Assembly: GCA_003232015.1 (NCBI GenBank)
Contig: QIKU01000231.1
Span: 1-9,593 of the forward strand
Length of the DNA: 9,593 nucleotides
Source of the DNA: Gammaproteobacteria bacterium
GTDB taxonomy: Bacteria; Pseudomonadota; Gammaproteobacteria; UBA6429
Direction of reading: 5' to 3'
The notes under the pieces were generated by a model. The model searched no databases and was not told where the DNA came from. It saw only the letters and a program-made list of their open reading frames with translations. How positions within the stretch are numbered: the first letter of the stretch is position 1; every line of letters begins with the position of its first letter. Below are positions 1 through 6,860 of the stretch, piece by piece. A program made the translations under genes and the position numbers.

Positions 1-170
1 AGGCAGTCAATGAATCGGATATTACCCGTTCAACGGCAACTGCGCTGGCAGAACTTGCAAACTGGTGGACGCAATTTCAGACAGAGCCTGAAGCGGGTCG
101 GAAGTCAATGCTCAATGCATTACCACAGGCAAAACCAAAGCGTAGAAAAAAAACAAAAAAACACGCTTAG
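1..170 (+). CDS. pcnB: Poly(A) polymerase I, C-terminal end (partial)
   Basis: Only the last 55 complete codons are present, read from base 3 and ending at TAG 168-170; the gene begins outside the window. The visible peptide contains ELANWWTQFQ followed by RKSMLNAL and ends in a lysine/arginine-rich tail (KPKRRKKTKKHA). This resembles the end of E. coli PcnB, where a WW-containing helix precedes MLNEL and a basic tail. PcnB adds 3' poly(A) tails to RNA and so promotes its decay; the basic tail is thought to help RNA binding. pcnB directly upstream of folK is the usual gammaproteobacterial order, which supports the call. A 34-bp gap separates it from folK and holds no terminator, so the two are probably co-transcribed. 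Catalytic domains are not visible here, so the assignment rests on the tail and on synteny. Confidence 0.8.
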   Translation, partial: AVNESDITRSTATALAELANWWTQFQTEPEAGRKSMLNALPQAKPKRRKKTKKHA

Positions 171-204
171 GTATGCGTCATGAAAAAGAAAAAAGAACTT
201 TATT

Positions 205-732
205 ATGCAAATAAGTGCGTACATTGGGCTTGGCAGCAATATCGATAAGCCATTATTACAGGTAAAGTCTGCGATTAAGGAATTGAATGCATACAAAGAC
301 ATTGGCGTGGATGCTGCATCCAATATTTACAGGAGTAAACCGTTAAAAATAATAACGGCAGAAGAAACGGAACAGCCCGATTATATTAATGCCGTGGTGC
401 GTATACATACCAGCCTGCCTCCCATTGACTTACTCGATATATTACAGGCGATAGAAAAAAAACATAAGCGTGTAAAGGAATACCACTGGGGGCCTCGTAG
501 TCTGGATCTGGATATTTTGTTGTACTCTGATTTAATTTTAACATCCGAACGGCTCACCATTCCGCATAGCGAATTAGTCAAGCGCGACTTTGTTTTATAT
601 CCATTGAATGATATTGCCCCAGAGCTGGATATTCCCCTGCATGGCAAGCTCGAAAATATATTGCTCAGCATTTCAAAAGATAATCTGGTTTTTGTCGAGC
701 GGTATGTGGATGTTGGGGGAGTAATACTATGA
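205..732 (+). CDS. folK: 2-amino-4-hydroxy-6-hydroxymethyldihydropteridine diphosphokinase (HPPK)
   Basis: This cytoplasmic enzyme transfers pyrophosphate from ATP to 6-hydroxymethyl-7,8-dihydropterin, the step before dihydropteroate synthase in folate synthesis. The 175-residue protein has the HPPK landmarks in order: YIGLGSN at 6-12, QPDYINAVV at 57-65, and HWGPRSLDLDILLY at 94-107, where Asp101 and Asp103 match the two magnesium-binding aspartates of E. coli HPPK (95 and 97). The IPHSELVKRDFVLYPL segment and APEL follow. E. coli has RWGPR at the third site, so His replaces that Arg here; the catalytic Arg of WGPR is kept. ATG 205 is chosen because the family starts a few residues before the GLGSN strand. 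The SD is poor (AAAGAA about 10 bases upstream), suggesting translation linked to pcnB. The stop overlaps the next gene's start. Confidence 0.96.
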   Translation: MQISAYIGLGSNIDKPLLQVKSAIKELNAYKDIGVDAASNIYRSKPLKIITAEETEQPDYINAVVRIHTSLPPIDLLDILQAIEKKHKRVKEYHWGPRSLDLDILLYSDLILTSERLTIPHSELVKRDFVLYPLNDIAPELDIPLHGKLENILLSISKDNLVFVERYVDVGGVIL

Positions 733-1379
733 GGGTAAACCATCTTAAATACGTTGTTATTGATGGCCCGATTGGTGTCGGTAAAACAACACTGGCTAAA
801 AAATTAGCAACCAGTTTTGGTTCGGATTTAATTCTGGAAGGGCCGGAAGACAACCCATTTCTTGAGCGTTTTTACCGTGACCCAAAAGGGGCGGCATTTC
901 AGACACAATTATTTTTTTTGTTCCAGCGTGCAAAACAATTACAGGACATTAATCAAAGCGATATGTTTCAGCCTGTGCGTGTTGCCGATTATTTAATGGA
1001 AAAGGACAGGTTGTTTGCCGAGCTCACGCTAGAGCCGGAAGAATATAAATTATATTTACAGGTGTATGAACATGTAACGGTGAATATGCCCGTACCGGAT
1101 TTAGTTATCTACCTTCAGGCGCCCGTTTCGATTTTAAAAAAACGTATTGCACACCGTGGACGTCATTATGAAAAGACCATGAGCCTGGCATATTTGAGAA
1201 AATTAGGTGAAGGTTACGCACGTTTTTTCCATGATTATAATGAGTCACCATTATTAATTGTTAACGCCGAAGATATGAATTTTGCTGAGAATGAGCTGGA
1301 TTATCAGCAATTACTGGCACAAATATCAAAACCACAACGCGGCAGGCAGTATTTTAACCCTTTGCCAAACAGTCTTTAA
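729..1379 (+). CDS. Deoxynucleoside kinase (dGK/dCK-like family)
   Basis: This 216-residue protein is a P-loop kinase of the deoxynucleoside kinase family, which phosphorylates deoxynucleosides at the 5' position with ATP or another NTP for dNTP salvage. The Walker A loop is GPIGVGKT at 13-20. EDNPF at 40-44 follows, then DYLMEKDRLFA at 87-97, corresponding to the family's substrate-binding D/E-R-S/L region. The arginine-rich lid is RIAHRGRHYE at 139-148, and YLRKL follows at 155-159. The exact substrate (deoxyguanosine, deoxyadenosine or deoxycytidine) cannot be read from the sequence, so no symbol is given. The start ATG overlaps the folK stop as ATGA, and a strong GGGGGAG sits about eight bases before it, so translational coupling is likely. 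A kinase of this family between folK and panB is, as I recall, common in gamma- and betaproteobacteria. Confidence 0.9.
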   Translation: MRVNHLKYVVIDGPIGVGKTTLAKKLATSFGSDLILEGPEDNPFLERFYRDPKGAAFQTQLFFLFQRAKQLQDINQSDMFQPVRVADYLMEKDRLFAELTLEPEEYKLYLQVYEHVTVNMPVPDLVIYLQAPVSILKKRIAHRGRHYEKTMSLAYLRKLGEGYARFFHDYNESPLLIVNAEDMNFAENELDYQQLLAQISKPQRGRQYFNPLPNSL

Positions 1380-1399
1380 TTTTCTATGCGCTTAAAAAA

Positions 1400-1408
1400 T
1401 GCTAAAAT
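1400..1408 (+). promoter_or_regulatory. Putative extended -10 promoter for panB
   Basis: The motif TGCTAAAAT fits the extended -10 consensus TGnTATAAT with one mismatch in the hexamer. No good -35 is seen 17 bp upstream, which extended -10 promoters can tolerate. Transcription would start near 1415, leaving a leader of about 24 bases before the GGAG-preceded ATC at 1439. If the promoter is real, it places the TTG at 1412 outside the transcript. The panB mRNA could also arise by readthrough from the folK operon. Confidence 0.4.
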
Positions 1409-1411
1409 TGC

Positions 1412-2269
1412 TTGTCAATTTATATAGCGGAGATAGCCATCAGTTACTCAAGCTCTACCCCCTTAGCTCGTATTCGTAGGATGAAATCACAAGGCGAAAA
1501 GATTGCGATGCTAACCTCATATGATGCGAGTTTTACAACGCGTATTGAGCAAGCCGGTGCTGACGTGATTTTAGTCGGGGACTCGCTTGGTGCCGTTATT
1601 CATGGTCAGGCTACGACATTGTCTGTCACTATGGACGACATGCTGTACCACATGCGCCATGTCGTACATGCGCGACAGCAAACCTTGTTGATTGGGGACA
1701 TGCCCTATCATAGCTATGAAAATAAACAGATGGCATTAGAAAACGCAAAATATTTTATGGATGCCGGTGCGGATATGGTTAAACTTGAAGGCGCGGGTTT
1801 AGGCGCTGGTTCTATTTCAGAATCGATTGACTATATTATTAATAGTGGTCTTCCTGTTTGTGGACATTTAGGTTTATTACCGCAGTCGGTAGAAGAACTG
1901 GGTGGTTATAAGGTGCAGGGACGTGAACAGGCTGCCGCAGAACAAATGCTGGCCGATGCAAAACACCTTGAATCAATCGGTGTGGATATGATTGTGCTGG
2001 AATGTATACCGGCTGGGTTAGGTAAAGTCATATCAAACGCCATTAACATTCCAACGATTGGTATTGGCGCGGGTATGGACTGTGACGGACAGGTGCTGGT
2101 ACTTTATGATCTACTTGGGATCACTCCAGGCAAGTTACCGAAGTTTGTAAAAGATTTTCTGGCAACAGCAACGGCAGGCAACAACGAAAATTTAATTGTG
2201 AATGCGATTAAAGATTTTGTTGTTGCAGTAAAAGAAAAGCGGTTTCCAACAGGAGAGCAGAGCTATTGA
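1412..2269 (+). CDS. panB: 3-methyl-2-oxobutanoate hydroxymethyltransferase (ketopantoate hydroxymethyltransferase)
   Basis: PanB adds a hydroxymethyl group from methylene-tetrahydrofolate to 2-oxoisovalerate, giving ketopantoate, the first committed step to pantothenate. Counting from TTG 1412, the magnesium ligands are Asp57 (GDSLG), Asp96 (GDMP) and Glu126 (KLEG), matching E. coli Asp45, Asp84 and Glu114. The catalytic Glu is Glu197 in LECIP (E. coli Glu181). CGHLGLLPQSV, GGYKVQGR and IGIGAG are also present. The start is unresolved. TTG 1412 is the longest conventional start but has no SD and gives 285 residues. ATC 1439 is in frame, sits six bases after GGAG and gives 276 residues, close to the 264 of E. 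coli. ATG 1481 gives 262 but deletes the helix before the MKSQGEK segment. The interval shown is the longest version; I favour 1439. One-carbon supply links it to the folate gene upstream. Confidence 0.95.
   Translation: MSIYIAEIAISYSSSTPLARIRRMKSQGEKIAMLTSYDASFTTRIEQAGADVILVGDSLGAVIHGQATTLSVTMDDMLYHMRHVVHARQQTLLIGDMPYHSYENKQMALENAKYFMDAGADMVKLEGAGLGAGSISESIDYIINSGLPVCGHLGLLPQSVEELGGYKVQGREQAAAEQMLADAKHLESIGVDMIVLECIPAGLGKVISNAINIPTIGIGAGMDCDGQVLVLYDLLGITPGKLPKFVKDFLATATAGNNENLIVNAIKDFVVAVKEKRFPTGEQSY
1429..1441 (+). promoter_or_regulatory. Shine-Dalgarno and candidate non-canonical ATC start of panB
   Basis: GGAG at 1429-1432 is the only good ribosome binding site near the start of panB. 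The codon at optimal distance (six bases) is ATC at 1439, in the panB frame. Neither TTG 1412 nor ATG 1481 has a properly spaced SD; 1481 has only an AGG directly touching the codon. ATC is allowed in genetic code 11 but rare. A base-call error turning ATG into ATC would give the same picture. Confidence 0.45.
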
Positions 2270-2337
2270 TTTTTCTGTTGCTCTGTTAAACAAGAATATT
2301 TTTGCGTTATTTATTAAGCAGGTAAGAAATAGATATA

Positions 2338-2439
2338 GGCCGTCATTGCGAGCGATAGCGCGGCAATCTTAATGAGAAGGGGTAAGTTCATGCAAGATTG
2401 CCGCGCTACCATATACAATGGCGCTCGCAATGACCGGCC
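2338..2439. repeat. Pair of inverted REP-like palindromic repeats (BIME-like)
   Basis: Two copies of one repeat face each other across a 23-base spacer. The left copy spans 2338-2370 and begins GGCCGTCATTGCGAGCG; the right copy, 2394-2439, is its reverse complement apart from one extra G and an insertion. The shared core is GTCATTGCGAGCG followed by TAGCGCGGCAATCTT. Within each copy, ATTGC pairs with GCAAT and GCG with CGC, the interrupted hairpin typical of REP elements. The right copy has 13 bases, CCATATACAATGG (2409-2421), where the left has a single A; these are themselves an inverted repeat (CCAT/ATGG). Repeats with a CATTGCGAG...GCAATC core occur between genes in many bacteria. Here the pair fills most of the panB-panC gap and could stabilise the panB 3' end or attenuate panC. 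Confidence 0.85.
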
Positions 2440-2457
2440 TTGTTGTTTTCCAATATT

Positions 2458-3294
2458 ATGAAAATAATTAAAACCATCAGTGCCATGCAGGCATGGAGTC
2501 GCGGTTGCCACGATAAAGGTAAAAGCCTGTCTTTTGTTCCAACCATGGGGAATTTGCACGAAGGGCATTTAACTCTGGTTGATTCTGCAAAAAAAATTGC
2601 CGATAAGGTTGTTGTGAGTATTTATGTCAACCCCACCCAGTTTGGTGCGAATGAAGACTTCGACAAATACCCGCGCACTGAGCAACAGGATCTTGAAAAG
2701 TTACAGCAAAAAAAAGTGGATGTGGTTTTTATGCCCGACTCGGATGAAATGTATCCAGCCGATAAAGCCATTGATTATATCAACGTGCCTGATTTTGCTA
2801 AAGAGTTAGAAGGACGGCTGCGGCCGGATCACTTTCGCGGTGTGGCAATGGTGGTTAAAAAATTATTTGATGCGGTGCAACCTGAGCATGCCATTTTCGG
2901 AGAAAAAGATTTCCAGCAGTGCATGGTCGTAAAGAATATGGTGGCAGAGCATGGGCTGAATATCGAGATACATGCCGTGCCCATTGTGCGAGATGATGAT
3001 GGCCTGGCAAAAAGCTCACGTAACCAGTATTTAACCCCTGAGCAGCGTCAGCAAGCGCCTGTTTTATATCAGTCTTTACTGGATGCACGGCAGAAAATTC
3101 TGGCTGGAACGTTAAATTATTCTGAAATCGAATCTCAATCCATTGAATTTATTAATAAAAATTCGTTTAACGTGGATTATTTTGTTATTCGGGATGCGGC
3201 AACACTAGGCGCTCCTGGAGAGAAAAACAGGGTGATTCTGGTGGCCGCAAAGTTGGGTATACCCCGTTTACTGGATAATTTACGAGTGGATTAG
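2458..3294 (+). CDS. panC: Pantothenate synthetase (pantoate-beta-alanine ligase)
   Basis: PanC activates pantoate with ATP to pantoyl-adenylate and condenses it with beta-alanine to give pantothenate. The 278-residue protein has the family motifs in order: FVPTMGNLHEGH at about 26-37 with the HIGH-like nucleotide site, VSIYVNPTQF, KYPRT, LRPDHFRGV, FGEKDFQQ and the KMSKS-like KSSRN. The C-terminal dimerisation domain ends in RLLDNLRVD. ATG 2458 is chosen because it gives MKIIKTISAMQAW, equivalent to the E. coli start MLIIETLPLLRQQ; an in-frame TTG at 2440 would add six residues. No SD is visible upstream, where the sequence is pyrimidine-rich. The REP-like repeat ends only 18 bases before the start, so any native leader may have been displaced. 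It is probably transcribed with panB. Confidence 0.97.
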   Translation: MKIIKTISAMQAWSRGCHDKGKSLSFVPTMGNLHEGHLTLVDSAKKIADKVVVSIYVNPTQFGANEDFDKYPRTEQQDLEKLQQKKVDVVFMPDSDEMYPADKAIDYINVPDFAKELEGRLRPDHFRGVAMVVKKLFDAVQPEHAIFGEKDFQQCMVVKNMVAEHGLNIEIHAVPIVRDDDGLAKSSRNQYLTPEQRQQAPVLYQSLLDARQKILAGTLNYSEIESQSIEFINKNSFNVDYFVIRDAATLGAPGEKNRVILVAAKLGIPRLLDNLRVD

Positions 3295-3338
3295 GGTGAC
3301 TTTTGCAGTGTAGAGGCTAGGCTTGTCTACTATCAGCA

Positions 3339-3347
3339 TGTTAAAAT
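3339..3347 (+). promoter_or_regulatory. Putative extended -10 promoter for panD
   Basis: TGTTAAAAT in the 93-bp panC-panD gap matches the extended -10 pattern and differs at one base from the motif before panB (TGCTAAAAT). No convincing -35 is seen at 17 bp, and a TTGTCT at 3323 is only 13 bp away. A start near 3354 would leave a leader of about 34 bases before ATG 3388. Confidence 0.35.
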
Positions 3348-3387
3348 GAGTAGCTAATCCTGATTATACAAGTTGGACTGTCTGTTA

Positions 3388-3768
3388 ATGCAAATCACAA
3401 TGCTCAAAACCAAGCTACACCGCGCCCATGTTACCCATGTTGAACTGGAATACGAAGGTTCCTGTGCAATTGACAGTAATTTATTAGAGGCTTCGGGCAT
3501 TCGTGAGTATGAGCAGATTGAAATCTATAATGTAACCAATGGCGAGCGCTTTACTACCTATGCCATTCGCGCAGAAGCGGGCAGTGGTATTATTTCAATC
3601 AATGGTGCGGCTGCGCATAAAGCCAATGTGGATGATATTGTCATTATTTGTGCTTATGCCGGTTTAGACAGCCAGGAGTTGGCTAACTTTAAACCGAAAC
3701 TTATTTACCTGAACGACAATAACGAAATTACCCATACGCGTAATACCATTCCTGTTCAGGTTGCCTGA
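3388..3768 (+). CDS. panD: Aspartate 1-decarboxylase, pyruvoyl-dependent
   Basis: PanD decarboxylates L-aspartate to beta-alanine, the substrate PanC joins to pantoate. It is made as a proenzyme that cleaves itself at Gly24-Ser25, turning Ser25 into the pyruvoyl cofactor. From ATG 3388 the protein is 126 residues, the same as E. coli PanD, and numbering coincides: EGSCAID puts Gly24 and Ser25 in place, Arg54 and Tyr58 lie in ERFTTYAI, and Asn72 lies in the NGAAAH motif. It ends in the family's IPVQVA. A TTG at 3373 would add five residues but breaks this match. The SD is weak (GGA ten bases upstream). Some enterobacterial PanD enzymes need the acetyltransferase PanM/PanZ for cleavage; none is seen nearby, and the GNAT gene at 8563-9063 belongs to a different family. 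Confidence 0.97.
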   Translation: MQITMLKTKLHRAHVTHVELEYEGSCAIDSNLLEASGIREYEQIEIYNVTNGERFTTYAIRAEAGSGIISINGAAAHKANVDDIVIICAYAGLDSQELANFKPKLIYLNDNNEITHTRNTIPVQVA

Positions 3769-3785
3769 TTTTTTATTTTAATTTT

Positions 3786-3810
3786 TTAACCGCCGTGCCG
3801 CCGTGGTTAA
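3786..3810. other. Hairpin between the convergent panD and ppc ends
   Basis: TTAACCGC (3786-3793) and GTGGTTAA (3803-3810) can form an 8-bp stem with one G-U pair in plus-strand RNA, around a nine-base loop. On both strands the T-rich tract comes before the stem and an A-rich tract after it, the reverse of an intrinsic terminator, so I do not call a terminator. It may still mark a 3' end. The stem-loop also contains a perfect tandem duplication of CCGCCGTG (3790-3805). Confidence 0.4.
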
Positions 3811-3816
3811 TAAAAA

Positions 3817-6639
3817 CTACCCCGTATTCCGCATCCCCGCCGCAATCGCGTTAATAGAACGCAGCAACGGATCTAGCCAGGCTTGCCGGGTTTCTTCGCT
3901 TAACGATTCATTACGGAAATTGCGTAACAATTTAAACTGAATGTAGCTAAGTGGATCCAGATACGGATCACGGCGTTTAAGTGATAACGCGAGCATCGGT
4001 GTTTCGGCTAACAGCTCGTCAATCGCGGCAACCTTTAAAACATTGTCACAGGTGCGTTGGTATTCGGTTGCGATTTTATCGTAAACACCTTGTGCGGTTG
4101 TTTGATTCACGCACAGTGACTTGTATTCATTGGCTATGTTCATGTCGCCTTTAAATAATGCCATTTGCGTGTTGCTGAGTAAGGCGTGGAAGAATGGCCA
4201 GTTCTGGTACATTTCTCTCAGCGTGTCTAAATTTTTCGGATCTTTTGCCAGCCAGTTGTTTAATGCCAGACCAATGCCATACCATGCTGGCAGAGTGTGG
4301 CGGGATTGTGCCCAGCCAAAAACCCAGCCAATGGCACGTACTGATGATTTGGAACGGTTGCCTTTTTTACGGTGCGTTGGCCGGGAACCAATATTCATTA
4401 AACCAATTTCAGACACGGGTGTGGCCTCGTAAAAATAATCAAGAAAGCCTTCGGTATCCTCCGTTAAGCTGCGGTAATGCTGCTCACCGGTACTGGCCAG
4501 CTCCGCCATAATTTGGGCGTATTCGGGTTTGTCTTTTTGTGGTTTAGCGACCAGATGGTTACTTGCTTTTAACAAGCCGGTAATGCCCATTGTAAGTTCA
4601 TAAATGGCCGTTTCAGGGTGGCTGTATTTATAAGAAAGCACCTCGCCCTGCTCGGTAAATTTAATGCCGCCATGTACCGTACCATCGGGTTGCGAGAGGA
4701 TAGACTCATGTGTTGGGCCACCGCCCCGGCCAATGGTACCGCCGCGGCCATGAAATAAATTTAAGCGAATATTACGTTTAGTGGTAATCGCAGATATTTG
4801 CTGCTGTGCCTGATATAAATTCCAGACCGATGCGAGAATGCCACCGTCTTTACAGGAATCCGAATAACCCAGCATAACTTCCTGAGTATTACCGGAAGCC
4901 TTTAACAAATCAGCATAAACTTTATTGTCGAGCAGTCGGTTCATAACCGGGTCGATATGTTTTAAATCTTCAATGGTTTCAAATAAAGGTGAAATCTTAA
5001 TCTGGCAAAAGGCTTTGCCGTCTTTAAAGCCGCTTAAGTTGTTAAGCCAGGCCAGATACATCACTTCCATAATATGACTGGCTTCATGTGTCATCGAAAT
5101 AACATAACTGCCGAGCACATTGGGGCTGACTTTCTCGCGCATTTCAAAGATAACCGCAAACACTTGCAATGTTTCTGCTGACATAGCGGTTAGTTTTGTT
5201 GCGTCAACGGCCGGTGGTGTTGATGTTGATATAATATCCGCGAGTGTGCTGATACGCTTATCTTCACCTAAAGATTCGTAATCAATGTCTGTTGTTTGTT
5301 TTAATATTTCCAGAACAGTTTGGCTGTGAATGGTCGATTCCTGTCGAATATCCAGATGGCTCAAATAAAATCCGAATGTTTCAACCAGGCGAATTACATC
5401 TTTTAAGCGACCCTCTGCAACAATGTTGTCACCGTGGCTAATTAATGAGTCACGAATAAGGTATAAGTCATTAAGGAATTCAGATTCATTCTTATAGCCG
5501 TAAAAATCCTTATCGGCAGCGCATTCATCTAAATTGGCTTCAATCTTGTTGAGGTTTGAGTTTAAACGGAAAAACATAAACCAGAGTTTACGGCGGTAAG
5601 GTTCTTTATTATAACGTTGGGGTTTGTCTGCAAATGCACCACTGTAGCGTTTTTCATCTTGCTCAAGGCTTGCCGCGAATGCCTTATTGGGTATGCACAG
5701 TTGGTACGAATGTGTGATGACATGGGTTAATTTTGTTATACGGGCTATATATTCCTTAAGCACTTGCCGATTCTGTAAATAAATCGCATTACGTGTGGTT
5801 TCCGGTTTTACAAACGGGTTACCATCGCGGTCGCCGCCAATCCAGGAACCGAACTGGAAAAAACTTGGTACTTTAATGGTGTTGTTTTCGTACTGGCGTT
5901 CCAGCGCATGTTCAAATTGTCGATAGACTTCAGGAATGGCATCAAATAAACATTCACGGTAATAAAACAAACCATTTTTAACTTCATCAATCACTGTTGG
6001 TTTGTCAGTGCGCACTTCATTGGTTTTATATAGTATTTGTATTTCACGTTTAAGTTGCTGGTTGATTTCATTATGATGAAATTCGTCCAGGTTTTCATTA
6101 TTGAGTTGTTCACTAACGGCAAAAACACGTTGCAATGCTTCCTGAATGGTACGGCGTTTTGATTCGGTTGGGTGTGCGGTAAAAACAGGGGTATAAGTTA
6201 ACTGGTTAAGTAATTCCTGAACTTTTTCGGCTGTAAGGTTTTGCTGCTTTAATTCACAAATCGTGGCGTCGAAAGACCCTTGCCACTGGAAACCCTGTTC
6301 ATCGACTAATGTTTTGCGGTATTTATGCTGAAAATCTTCTTCGGCAATGTTCACTAAACTAAAGTAAAGGCTAAAAGCACGCACAACATGGGTTACCGTT
6401 TGCTCGTCAAGCGATTCAATAAGTTTGACCAGTTCCTGACGTTGGTTGGAGTTTTCCTGTTGGCGCAAACTAATGTGGCCCTGGCGCAAAGCTTCTACGG
6501 CAGAGAAAACATTATCGCCGGCATGACTTTTTAAAATATCACCCAGAATATTGCCAAATAATTTTACGCGTGAACGTAGTGCTTCGTCATTAACGCCGTT
6601 TGATGGCTTGAGTGCGTTCGATTTTACTGCTGTATTCAT
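3817..6639 (-). CDS. ppc: Phosphoenolpyruvate carboxylase
   Basis: PEP carboxylase converts PEP and bicarbonate to oxaloacetate and phosphate, refilling the TCA cycle and feeding aspartate synthesis. The 940-residue protein (E. coli has 883) shows VFTAHPTE with catalytic His156, GSWIGGDRDGNPFV, GYSDSCKDGG, and the catalytic loop FHGRGGTIGRGGGPTHE with His630 and Arg638. It ends in AAGMRNTG, the strictly conserved tail. The residues that bind the inhibitor aspartate in E. coli (Arg587, Lys620, Lys773, Asn881) are all present as Arg638, Lys671, Lys830 and Asn938, so feedback inhibition by aspartate is likely. GGGPTHESILSQ differs from E. coli GGAPAHAALLSQ, and the extra length is mostly in the N-terminal half. 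ATG at 6639-6637 follows a GAG-type SD (AAGAGA). It converges on panD and is divergent from pgi. Confidence 0.98.
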   Translation of the reverse strand: MNTAVKSNALKPSNGVNDEALRSRVKLFGNILGDILKSHAGDNVFSAVEALRQGHISLRQQENSNQRQELVKLIESLDEQTVTHVVRAFSLYFSLVNIAEEDFQHKYRKTLVDEQGFQWQGSFDATICELKQQNLTAEKVQELLNQLTYTPVFTAHPTESKRRTIQEALQRVFAVSEQLNNENLDEFHHNEINQQLKREIQILYKTNEVRTDKPTVIDEVKNGLFYYRECLFDAIPEVYRQFEHALERQYENNTIKVPSFFQFGSWIGGDRDGNPFVKPETTRNAIYLQNRQVLKEYIARITKLTHVITHSYQLCIPNKAFAASLEQDEKRYSGAFADKPQRYNKEPYRRKLWFMFFRLNSNLNKIEANLDECAADKDFYGYKNESEFLNDLYLIRDSLISHGDNIVAEGRLKDVIRLVETFGFYLSHLDIRQESTIHSQTVLEILKQTTDIDYESLGEDKRISTLADIISTSTPPAVDATKLTAMSAETLQVFAVIFEMREKVSPNVLGSYVISMTHEASHIMEVMYLAWLNNLSGFKDGKAFCQIKISPLFETIEDLKHIDPVMNRLLDNKVYADLLKASGNTQEVMLGYSDSCKDGGILASVWNLYQAQQQISAITTKRNIRLNLFHGRGGTIGRGGGPTHESILSQPDGTVHGGIKFTEQGEVLSYKYSHPETAIYELTMGITGLLKASNHLVAKPQKDKPEYAQIMAELASTGEQHYRSLTEDTEGFLDYFYEATPVSEIGLMNIGSRPTHRKKGNRSKSSVRAIGWVFGWAQSRHTLPAWYGIGLALNNWLAKDPKNLDTLREMYQNWPFFHALLSNTQMALFKGDMNIANEYKSLCVNQTTAQGVYDKIATEYQRTCDNVLKVAAIDELLAETPMLALSLKRRDPYLDPLSYIQFKLLRNFRNESLSEETRQAWLDPLLRSINAIAAGMRNTG

Positions 6640-6675
6640 AATGGTCTCTTTTTTCGCAAAATAAATCAGTCGCGC

Positions 6676-6681
6676 ATTATA
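6676..6681 (-). promoter_or_regulatory. Likely -10 element of the ppc promoter
   Basis: Read on the minus strand, the sequence is a perfect TATAAT (in GGGTATAATGCGCG), about 37 bases before the ppc start codon. The region 16-18 bp upstream (CGAATC) does not resemble TTGACA, so the promoter may be weak or activator-dependent. Transcription would begin near 6669, giving a short leader that includes the AAGAGA SD. Confidence 0.55.
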
Positions 6682-6717
6682 CCCAAATTTAGGTAGGGGA
6701 TTCGCGGCTAAAAGCTG

Positions 6718-6751
6718 AAAATAGCCAAATTAGCTAAAAATAGTGAAATTA
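6718..6751. repeat. Direct repeat pair in the ppc-pgi intergenic region
   Basis: AAAATAGCCAAATTA (6718-6732) and AAAATAGTGAAATTA (6737-6751) match at 13 of 15 bases with a period of 19 bp, close to two helical turns. They lie upstream of the ppc -10 and about 150 bp before pgi. They could be paired sites for a regulator of one or both genes, but the region is AT-rich and chance is possible. Confidence 0.45.
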
Positions 6752-6841
6752 CTTCCTGAAAAAGACAATTTTGTTTATTTGAGATGCTTTACTGCTGGAT
6801 AGTCGCAATAAAAGAGGTGTTGTCGGTATGCTCGAATATTC

Positions 6842-6860
6842 CATGCAATAGGCTTGCATG
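6842..6860. promoter_or_regulatory. Perfect dyad upstream of pgi (operator or attenuator candidate)
   Basis: CATGCAA (6842-6848) and TTGCATG (6854-6860) are exact inverted repeats around TAGGC. On the plus strand a T-rich stretch follows, TTATTATTTTAT and then seven T at 6878-6884, before the pgi SD. It could be a protein-binding dyad or a weak terminator-like hairpin in the leader. I saw no convincing pgi promoter to place it against. Confidence 0.45.

Noticed and set aside
180..248. Short ORF from ATG 180 (MKKKKELYY...) overlapping the folK start in another frame.
   Set aside because: It runs into folK in a different frame, has no recognisable product and no good SD.
1399..1479. A 26-codon ORF (MLKLLVNLYSG...) that ends one base before ATG 1481, like a leader peptide coupled to panB.
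   Set aside because: It has no SD, its start lies in the predicted extended -10, and starting panB at 1481 would remove conserved N-terminal residues.
2338..2439. The inverted repeat pair as a two-unit CRISPR or insertion-sequence remnant.
   Set aside because: The copies are inverted instead of direct, enclose only 23 bases and no transposase fragment, and match the known pattern of intergenic REP-like palindromes.
2314..2568. Minus-strand ORF of 84 codons across the panB-panC gap.
   Set aside because: It reads through the palindromic repeat and the start of panC on the opposite strand; its composition reflects those features and it has no recognisable domain.
3309..3330. GTAGA/TCTAC inverted repeat after panC as a terminator.
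   Set aside because: Only five base pairs with a 12-base loop and no T tract.
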